Positions 46,071-52,255 of a stretch of DNA of 64,000 nucleotides are shown here, one piece after another. Within the stretch, counting starts at the first letter, position 1. Every line of letters begins with the position of its first letter. Both the position numbers and the translations under genes were made by a program. The notes beneath the pieces were generated by a model. The model was not told the origin of the DNA, did not search any database, and was given only the letters and a program-made list of their open reading frames with translations. The stretch comes from PALSA-612 sp963846915. Its GTDB lineage: Bacteria > Actinomycetota > Thermoleophilia > Gaiellales > Gaiellaceae. The stretch covers positions 682,001-746,000 of the forward strand of contig CAWJXV010000009.1 of NCBI GenBank assembly GCA_963846915.1, read 5' to 3'.

Positions 46071-47108
46071 GTGTCCGAGCCGGACCCGCTCCTCGTCCGC
46101 GCGTGCCGCCGCGAGCCGGTCGAGCGGACGCCGGTGTGGTTCATGCGGCAGGCGGGCCGGTCGCTTCCGGAGTACCGCGCCCTGCGCGAGCGCCACTCGT
46201 TCTTCGAGGTCGCCGAGAACCCGGACCTGTGCGCCGAGGTGACGCTGCAGCCGGTCCGGCGCCACGACGTCGACGCGGCGGTGATGTTCGCGGACATCAT
46301 GACCCCGGTCGCCGCGATGGGCGTCGAGCTCGAGCTCGTCGAGGGAGTGGGGCCGGTGATCGAGCATCCGACCCGCACGGCGGCGGACGTCGAGCGGCTG
46401 CGCATCCCCGGTCCCGACGCGTTCGAGAACGTGCTGGAGGCCGTCCGCATCGTCCGCGCCGAGCTCTCGCCCGACAAAGCCGTGATCGGCTTCTGCGGCG
46501 GGCCGTTCACGGCCGCCGGCTACCTCGTCGAGGGCCGCCCGAGCCGGGACTTCGTCGTCGTCAAGACGCTGATGTACCGCGAGCCCGCCGTCTGGCACGC
46601 GCTGATGGAGCGGCTCGCCGAGGCGTTCACCGGCTACGTGCAGGCGAAGGTCGGCGCGGGAGCCGGCGTCGTCCAACTCTTCGACTCGTGGGTCGGCGTG
46701 CTCTCGCCGGCCGACTACGAGGAGCACGTCGCGCCGTACTCGGCCCGGATCCTGGCGGCGCTCGACGTGCCGACGATCCACTTCGGGACAGGCACCGCCG
46801 GCCTGCTCGGGCACATGGCCGCCGCCGGGGGCGACGTGATCGGCGTCGACTGGCGCGTCGAGCTCGACCAAGCCTGGGCAGAGATCGGCGACCGCGGGAT
46901 CCAGGGGAACCTCGACCCCGCAGGGCTGCTCGGCCCCTGGGAGCGAACCGAGGCGGCGGCGCTCGACGTCCTCCGCCGCGCCGGGGGCCGGCCGGGACAT
47001 GTCTTCAACCTCGGCCACGGCGTGCTGCCAGACACCGACCCTGACGTCCTCACACGTCTGGTCGCGCTGGTCCGCGAGCAGGCGCCCGCGCTACCCTCGG
47101 CACGATGA
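46071..47108 (+). CDS. hemE: Uroporphyrinogen decarboxylase
   Basis: Haem and tetrapyrrole biosynthesis: decarboxylates the four acetate groups of uroporphyrinogen III. 345 aa, normal length. The signature WFMRQAGRSLPEY is at residues 23-35, the catalytic Asp region MFADIMTP near 70-77, and the C-terminal GHVFNLGHGVLPDTD motif is intact. GTG 46071 with a leaderless-type -10. The gene overlaps the Wzt-like ATPase gene by 4 nt (ATGA), an odd pairing of haem synthesis with glycan export. Confidence 0.96.
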   Translation: MSEPDPLLVRACRREPVERTPVWFMRQAGRSLPEYRALRERHSFFEVAENPDLCAEVTLQPVRRHDVDAAVMFADIMTPVAAMGVELELVEGVGPVIEHPTRTAADVERLRIPGPDAFENVLEAVRIVRAELSPDKAVIGFCGGPFTAAGYLVEGRPSRDFVVVKTLMYREPAVWHALMERLAEAFTGYVQAKVGAGAGVVQLFDSWVGVLSPADYEEHVAPYSARILAALDVPTIHFGTGTAGLLGHMAAAGGDVIGVDWRVELDQAWAEIGDRGIQGNLDPAGLLGPWERTEAAALDVLRRAGGRPGHVFNLGHGVLPDTDPDVLTRLVALVREQAPALPSAR

Positions 47109-48340
47109 GCGAGGCGACAGTCGCAGGCGCGATCCAGGTCGACCACGTCAGCCGCCGCTTCCGCGTCTACCCGCAGCCCGTGCGGACGCTCAAGGAGATG
47201 CTCGTCGCTCGCGGCCGGGTCAAGGGGCGCGACGTCGAGGCTCTCACGGACGTGTCCGTTGCGGTCGAGCCCGGCGAGGCCGTGGGGCTGATCGGGCGGA
47301 ACGGCTCCGGCAAGACGACGCTGCTCAAGGTCGTCGCGGGGATCATCAAGCCGACAGGAGGCAGCGTCGCCGTCGGCGGACGGATCGGCAGCCTGCTCGA
47401 GCTCGGCGCCGGCTTCCATCCCGAGTTCACCGGCCGCGAGAACGTCTACCTCAACGGCTCGATTCTCGGGCTCAAGCGAGAGGTGATTCGCCGTCACATG
47501 GCCGAGATCGAGGCGTTCTCCGAGCTCGAGCGGTTCATGGAGCTGCCTGTCCGCACGTACTCGTCGGGGATGGTCATGCGCCTCGGGTTCGCCGTCGCCG
47601 CGCACCTCGAGGTCGACGTGCTCCTGCTCGACGAGGTGTTCGCGGTCGGCGACGAGGAGTTCCAGCGCAAGTGCTTCGGCAAGATCCACGAGTTCAAGCA
47701 GCGCGGCGGGACGATCGTCTTCGTCTCGCACGACGCGGCCGCGGTCGAGCGGCTCTGCACGCGCGCGGTACTGCTGCGGGAAGGTCGGCTCGTCTTCGAC
47801 GGGCCGGTGCGCGAGGCGATCACCCGCTACCACGCGCAACTCGCCGACGAACGCGATCCGGAGGAGCGCGGCGCGGGGCTCAGCGAGTACGGAAGCGGCG
47901 AGGTGCGGATCGCCGAGGCGACATTGCTCGGGGCGGACGGCGAGGTGCGCAATCAGTTCTCGCCGGGCGAGACGCTGGCGGTCGTGCTGCGGATCGTCTC
48001 GGCCCGGCCGGTGCCGGCGCCGCGGCTCTCGTACGAGCTCCACGACCAGGCCGGCCTGCAGCTCGGAGGCGGCGTCCAGGACACGGCCGATCTCGGCTGG
48101 AGCGAGGAACGGGCCGAGCACACCCTGCGGCTCGAGATCGACGGGCTGCCGCTCGCCGACGGGCGTTTCCGCTTCCGCTTCGAGCTCTCCGACGCGGCCG
48201 GAGGCCACCTGTACCACTGGCTCGACGACGCGGCGCGCTTCGTCGTCTATCCCGGTGACGGCGAGACGGGACTCGTCCGGCTCGATGCCCGCTGGTCGCT
48301 CGCCGAGGATCAGGCGACTGCAACAATCGCAGAGCCGTGA
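47105..48340 (+). CDS. Polysaccharide ABC exporter ATPase (Wzt type)
   Basis: A 411-aa ATPase. Walker A is GRNGSGKT at residues 64-71; the teichoic/O-antigen-type insert is GSLLELGAGFHPEFTGREN; then come the signature YSSGMVMRL and Walker B VLLLDEVFAVGD. A C-terminal ~150-residue beta-sandwich domain follows, as in Wzt proteins that recognise the glycan end. It should pair with the Wzm-like permease at 41574. ATG 47105 overlaps the hemE stop. Three hairpins follow its stop codon. Confidence 0.93.
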   Translation: MSEATVAGAIQVDHVSRRFRVYPQPVRTLKEMLVARGRVKGRDVEALTDVSVAVEPGEAVGLIGRNGSGKTTLLKVVAGIIKPTGGSVAVGGRIGSLLELGAGFHPEFTGRENVYLNGSILGLKREVIRRHMAEIEAFSELERFMELPVRTYSSGMVMRLGFAVAAHLEVDVLLLDEVFAVGDEEFQRKCFGKIHEFKQRGGTIVFVSHDAAAVERLCTRAVLLREGRLVFDGPVREAITRYHAQLADERDPEERGAGLSEYGSGEVRIAEATLLGADGEVRNQFSPGETLAVVLRIVSARPVPAPRLSYELHDQAGLQLGGGVQDTADLGWSEERAEHTLRLEIDGLPLADGRFRFRFELSDAAGGHLYHWLDDAARFVVYPGDGETGLVRLDARWSLAEDQATATIAEP

Positions 48341-48364
48341 GCGTCGCTTGCTTCAAGCTCTCTC

Positions 48365-48393
48365 CCGTGGGGGAAACCATGTTTCCCCCACGG
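48365..48393 (+). repeat. GGGGGAAAC hairpin element, copy 2
   Basis: Perfect 13-bp arms (48365-48377; 48381-48393) with loop CAT, followed by ACCCCCTTCTTCC. It is 24 nt after the Wzt-type stop. Same core and tail as copies 1 and 3; likely terminator or mRNA 3' end structure. Confidence 0.75.
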
Positions 48394-48420
48394 ACCCCCT
48401 TCTTCCAGAGGCGGGTTTCG

Positions 48421-48444
48421 CAGGGGAACCTCCCGGTTCCCCTG
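48421..48444 (+). terminator. Second hairpin after the Wzt gene
   Basis: 10-bp arms CAGGGGAACC and GGTTCCCCTG with loop TCCC. The sequence is related to the GGGGGAAAC element but shorter. Confidence 0.5.
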
Positions 48445-48456
48445 GGACCCCTCCCC

Positions 48457-48485
48457 GCTCACGGGCCAGAGGTTGGCCCGTGAGC
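48457..48485 (+). promoter_or_regulatory. Hairpin containing the next gene's start codon
   Basis: 11-bp arms GCTCACGGGCC (48457-48467) and GGCCCGTGAGC (48475-48485), loop AGAGGTT. The GTG start at 48480 is inside the right arm, so folding would hide it. Confidence 0.5.
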
Positions 48486-48761
48486 TCCAGGACCTGCCCC
48501 GACTGGCCCGAGCTGATGGAGCTCGCCCCCGAGCTCCAGTTCAAGCACTTCACGATCCGCGAGCTCGAGCTTCCCTCCGACGTCCTGGTCGCGATCGGCG
48601 ACGTGGCGCAGGACGAGGTGAGCGTCTGCGCGGACGCCGACAAACATGTCTTCTACGCCCCGCACACCGAGCCGAAGGTCGTCGAAGCGCTTCGCAGCTC
48701 GCACTGGTTCGATCTGGACGAGTGGCGCACGTCCGGGCCGGGCGGCGCACAGACTTATTAG
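48480..48761 (+). CDS. Small conserved-looking protein, unknown function
   Basis: A 93-aa soluble protein, VSSRTCPDWPELMELAPELQ (start of the sequence), with two cysteines and a C-terminal SHWFDLDEW motif. I do not recognise a named family. GTG 48480 is the only start consistent with the frame after the upstream gene; codons further upstream run through the hairpin region. It is convergent with the methyltransferase gene, with the two stop codons adjoining. Confidence 0.55.
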   Translation: MSSRTCPDWPELMELAPELQFKHFTIRELELPSDVLVAIGDVAQDEVSVCADADKHVFYAPHTEPKVVEALRSSHWFDLDEWRTSGPGGAQTY

Positions 48762-49436
48762 CTAGCGCCCGCTCCAGGCCAGGACGGCCATCCCGTCCCA
48801 CCACCAGTGCTGGTCGCCTCCCGCGCCGGCGACCTCGGCGAGGAGACGGGCATGCGGCTGCTGCGCCAGGTAGTCGTCTACTGCCTTGTGCACCTCCTCC
48901 CAGTCGCTGTCGTCGACGATCAGGAGGGCCTCGTCGGCCAGGTGCGGCTCGATCAGGCGAAGCGCCTCCACCTGCGGCTCGTAGTCGTGGCACGCGTCGT
49001 AGTAGAAGACGCCGACCTTCCGACCGGCCAGGGCCCCGCCGCCCAGCACCTCCAGCGAGTCGGCCTCGAACAGCGTCGGGTGGACGTCGAAGCGCTCCAG
49101 GTTGGCCTCGAACGCGCCGCGGTTCGCCGCCGGCAGGTCGCGTCCCGCGACCGTCATCGGCCCGAACCTGAAGTTGTCGATCGCGACCAGGTCGATGCCC
49201 GGGTTGCCGCGTGACGCGGCGATCAGGCTCGCGCCCATGTACGTCCCCGCCTCGACGTAGCTCTCGTCCGGGCCGAGCAGCGAGGCGGCGAGGTTGACGA
49301 CGGCGAGCGTGTTCTCGGTCGCCAGGTTGGGCATGCCGTCGACGAGGTCGCCGAAGCGCCGTCCGCGCGGGTGCTCGGAGCGCGGGTAGTCGTCGAAGAG
49401 ACCTGGAAGCTCGGCTGCGAAACGGCTCGTGTCCAT
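48762..49436 (-). CDS. Methyltransf_24-type SAM methyltransferase
   Basis: A 224-aa class I methyltransferase. It has ESYVEAGTYMGASLIAA (motif I with a Gly-poor variant typical of Methyltransf_24), VAIDNFRFG and FYYDACHDYEPQVEALRLI. The acidic motif and following DDSDWEEVHKA resemble sugar or macrocin O-methyltransferases. It may decorate the glycan (inference). It is divergent from cofD, with 35 bp between starts. Confidence 0.8.
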   Translation of the reverse strand: MDTSRFAAELPGLFDDYPRSEHPRGRRFGDLVDGMPNLATENTLAVVNLAASLLGPDESYVEAGTYMGASLIAASRGNPGIDLVAIDNFRFGPMTVAGRDLPAANRGAFEANLERFDVHPTLFEADSLEVLGGGALAGRKVGVFYYDACHDYEPQVEALRLIEPHLADEALLIVDDSDWEEVHKAVDDYLAQQPHARLLAEVAGAGGDQHWWWDGMAVLAWSGR

Positions 49437-49459
49437 CGTTCCGGGGACATTCTCGCCGG

Positions 49460-49465
49460 TAGGGT
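49460..49465 (+). promoter_or_regulatory. -10 box TAGGGT, leaderless start of cofD
   Basis: TAGGGT ends exactly 6 nt before ATG 49472. Confidence 0.45.
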
Positions 49466-49471
49466 CCGGAC

Positions 49472-50398
49472 ATGACGCGGATCGTGGCGCTCTCGGGCGG
49501 TGTGGGCGGCGCGCGATTCCTGCGCGGGCTCGTCCGGGCGACCGATCCCGCGGGCGTGACGGTGATCGGGAACGTCGGCGACGACGTCGAGGTGCTCGGC
49601 GTCCATGTCTCGCCCGACCTCGACAGCATCCTCTACGCGCTCGCCGGCCTCGCCGACGAGGAGCGCGGTTGGGGCCGCGCGGGCGAGACCTGGGTGGCGT
49701 TCGAGGAGGCGAAGCGGCTCGGCGGCGAGGGCTGGTTCATGCTCGGCGACAGGGATCTCGGCCTCCATCTCGTGCGGACGCAGGCGCTCGCAGGCGGAGA
49801 GCCGCTGTCGGCGGTGACGGGACGGCTCGCCCGCGCGCTCGGCATCGAGGCGACGCTGCTCCCCGCCACGGACGACCGCCTGCGTACCTGGATCGATACC
49901 CCCGCCGGCTCGTTTCCGTTCCAGGAGTGGTTCGTCGCGCGACGGCACCGCGACGACGTCGACCGCGTCCGCTTCGAGGGCGAGGAGGCGGCGACGCCCG
50001 CCCCGGGCGTGGTGGAGGCGATCGAGCAGGCCGAGCTGATCGTGATCTGTCCCAGCAACCCGTTCATCAGCATCTGGCCGATCCTGGCCGTCGCCGAGAT
50101 CCGCGAGGCGCTCGAACGGCGGCGGGTGCCGTCGATCGCGGTCAGCCCCCTCGTGGGCGGCCGCGCGATCAAGGGCCCGGCCGACCGCATGCTCGAGCGC
50201 CTGGCCGGCGGTACGGAGCCTGTACGCGTGGCCGCGTGTTACCAGGGCGTTGTCGACGCGCTCGTGCTCGACGAGTCCGACGCGGGCGGTGCGGCGGCGG
50301 TCGGGCTGAACGGCGTGCGCGCCGTCGTGACGAAGACGTTGATGCAGGACTCGGACGCGGCTGCCGCGCTCGCCCGGGTCGTCCTCGACAGTGCCTGA
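49472..50398 (+). CDS. cofD: CofD/FbiA phospholactate (phosphoenolpyruvyl) transferase
   Basis: Transfers the phospho-lactyl/enolpyruvyl group from its guanylyl carrier to the deazaflavin Fo, giving F420-0 (or its dehydro form). 308 aa. The glycine-rich SGGVGGARF at residues 8-16 binds nucleotide; the VGDDVEVLGVHVSPDLDSI stretch and CPSNPFISIWPIL follow the family pattern. ATG 49472 with a leaderless-type -10. It overlaps cofE by 8 nt. Whether the donor is lactyl- or PEP-derived cannot be told from sequence. Confidence 0.95.
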   Translation: MTRIVALSGGVGGARFLRGLVRATDPAGVTVIGNVGDDVEVLGVHVSPDLDSILYALAGLADEERGWGRAGETWVAFEEAKRLGGEGWFMLGDRDLGLHLVRTQALAGGEPLSAVTGRLARALGIEATLLPATDDRLRTWIDTPAGSFPFQEWFVARRHRDDVDRVRFEGEEAATPAPGVVEAIEQAELIVICPSNPFISIWPILAVAEIREALERRRVPSIAVSPLVGGRAIKGPADRMLERLAGGTEPVRVAACYQGVVDALVLDESDAGGAAAVGLNGVRAVVTKTLMQDSDAAAALARVVLDSA

Positions 50399-51119
50399 GC
50401 TCAGGATCCTCCCGATCGAGGGCCTGCCCGAGATCGCCGAGGGCGACGACCTCGGGGGGTTGATCGCGGAGGCGGCCGAGGTCGAGCCGGGCGACGTCGT
50501 GGTCGTCTCGCAGAAGGTCGTGTCGAAGGCCGAAGGGCGGATCGTCCGGCTCGACGACGTCGAGGCCTCCGACCGGGCCCGGGAGCTCGCCGCGAACCAC
50601 GACCCTCGGCAGCTCGAGGTGATCCTCCGCGAGTCGGCGCGCGTCGTGCGAGCGCGGGCGCCGCTCGTCATCGCCGAGACGCGGCACGGGTTCGTCTGCG
50701 CCTCCGCCGGCGTCGACGCCTCCAACGCGCCCGAGCCGGACACGCTCGTCTTGCTCCCGCTCGATCCGGACGCGTCGGCCGCGGCGATCCGCCGCGCGCT
50801 GCGCGAGCGAACCGGCCACGACGTGGGCGTGATCGTCAGCGACTCGTTCGGGCGGCCCTGGCGGAACGGGATCGTCGACGTCGCGATCGGCGTCGCCGGC
50901 CTGCGGCCGCTCGACGACTGGCGGGGCCGGGTCGACGCGAACGGCTACGAGCTGCGCGCCACCGTCGTCGCGGTCGCCGACGAGATCGCCGCCGCCGCCG
51001 AGCTCGTCCGCGGCAAGACCTCGGGTGTCCCGGTTGCGATCGTGCGTGGTCTCGACGTGGCGGGCGAGGGCACGGCGCAGGAGCTGGTCATGCCGCCCGA
51101 GCGCGATATGTTCCGCTGA
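50391..51119 (+). CDS. cofE: CofE, F420-0:gamma-glutamyl ligase
   Basis: Adds glutamates to F420-0. 242 aa. The family start PELRILPIEGLPEI, VVVSQKVVSKAEG and the metal/GTP region with VIVSDSFGRPWRNG are present. It is the stand-alone form: the C-terminal FMN-reductase domain of mycobacterial FbiB is absent, so any dehydro-F420 reductase must be encoded elsewhere. GTG 50391 overlaps cofD, and the TGA overlaps the bicupin ATG (TGATG), so the three are one operon. Confidence 0.94.
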   Translation: MPELRILPIEGLPEIAEGDDLGGLIAEAAEVEPGDVVVVSQKVVSKAEGRIVRLDDVEASDRARELAANHDPRQLEVILRESARVVRARAPLVIAETRHGFVCASAGVDASNAPEPDTLVLLPLDPDASAAAIRRALRERTGHDVGVIVSDSFGRPWRNGIVDVAIGVAGLRPLDDWRGRVDANGYELRATVVAVADEIAAAAELVRGKTSGVPVAIVRGLDVAGEGTAQELVMPPERDMFR

Positions 51120-52048
51120 TGGAGCAGGCGGTCTTCAACCTCGCCGACATCGAGCCACGCAAGGTCGAGGTCGGCCACCTCCGCGCGGACTGGACGTTCC
51201 TCGGGCCGGCGATCGGCTGCAAGGACGTCGGCGTGCGGAGGATCCAGGTGCAGCCGGGCTGGTTCTCCACGCCGCTCCACGTGCACGCGCACGACGAGGA
51301 GACGTTCTACGTCCTCGGCGGGTCGGGCCTGTCGCTTCAGGACGACAGTGCGCATGAGATCCGCCCCGGCGACTGCATCGTCCACCGGGAAGCCGGCGAA
51401 GCGCACACGCTGCGGGCCGGCGATGAGGGCCTGGACGTGCTCGCGGTCGGTGTCTCGCGCGAGGCCAGCTCGGGCGCGCGCCTGCCCCGTGTCGGCATGA
51501 CCTGGTCGGCGCGTTCCTGGTTCGAGACCGGCGCCGGGAAGTCGCCGTTCGAGCGCGAGGCCGAGCTCGGGCCGCCGGACGTCCCCGAGCCCGGTGACCG
51601 TCCCGCCTCGATCGTCAACGTCGACGAGATCGAGGCGGAGGTGTCCGAGCGCGAGCACCACCGCGGCACGTGGCGCGCGCTCGGCAAGAGCGCTGGCGCG
51701 AAGCGCACCGGGTTCAACCACATCACGCTCGAGCCCGGGCAGATGGGCGCCCCGCCGCACTGCCACGGGTCCGAGGAGGAGCTGTTCATCGTGCTGGAGG
51801 GCGATGGGACGTTGCTGCTCGGCGACGACGAGCATCCTGTTCGGCCTCTCGACATCGTCGCGCGGCCGGCGGGAACCGGAGTCGCCCACGCGTTCACCGC
51901 GGGCGAGAGCGGCCTCACGTTCCTCGCGTACGGGCCGTGGAACCCCAACGAGATCGTCTACTACCCGCGCTCGAACAAGATCTTCTTCTGCGGCGTCGGC
52001 GTCATCACGCGGGTCGAGAAGCTCGACTACTGGGACGGCGAGATCTAG
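51119..52048 (+). CDS. Bicupin protein
   Basis: A 309-aa protein with two cupin barrels. Barrel 1 (about residues 35-115) has PLHVHAHDEETFYVL, the usual metal-binding His/Glu set. Barrel 2 (about 205-285) has PHCHGSEEELFIVLEGDG. No signal peptide. The sequence does not identify a substrate. Location directly behind cofDE with overlapping codons suggests it may process or bind a cofactor-related small molecule (inference). A hairpin element begins at its stop codon. Confidence 0.78.
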   Translation: MEQAVFNLADIEPRKVEVGHLRADWTFLGPAIGCKDVGVRRIQVQPGWFSTPLHVHAHDEETFYVLGGSGLSLQDDSAHEIRPGDCIVHREAGEAHTLRAGDEGLDVLAVGVSREASSGARLPRVGMTWSARSWFETGAGKSPFEREAELGPPDVPEPGDRPASIVNVDEIEAEVSEREHHRGTWRALGKSAGAKRTGFNHITLEPGQMGAPPHCHGSEEELFIVLEGDGTLLLGDDEHPVRPLDIVARPAGTGVAHAFTAGESGLTFLAYGPWNPNEIVYYPRSNKIFFCGVGVITRVEKLDYWDGEI

Positions 52049-52073
52049 CGGGGGAAACCAGGTTTCCCCCGCT
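52047..52073 (+). repeat. GGGGGAAAC hairpin element, copy 3
   Basis: 13-bp arms (52047-52059; 52061-52073) that start inside the TAG stop of the bicupin gene, followed by GGCCCCCTTCTTCTT. Third copy of the element; likely the end of the cofDE-cupin transcript. Confidence 0.75.
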
Positions 52074-52255
52074 GGCCCCCTTCTTCTTCGTAGCGCGTCG
52101 CTGTTCTCTGCGTGCCTTCGGCCGAGTGAATCGGCCTGCGGCGGCGGGTCGAATTGACAGGAGCACGTAAAAGCGTGCGCCACATCCCTCGTTTGGTGTC
52201 CCCCGTTCGGGCAGCCTTGGCTTAGAGGCATTTCCAGGGTGCCGATAGCCATGGT

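Noticed and set aside
48255..48479. Extended N-terminus for the 93-aa protein at 48480
   Set aside because: The open frame upstream runs through the end of the Wzt-type gene and the hairpins and has no protein-like pattern.
52154..52159. TTGACA as a -35 box for the GGDEF gene
   Set aside because: No TANNNT-like sequence occurs at 16-19 nt, and the GTG is about 100 nt away.
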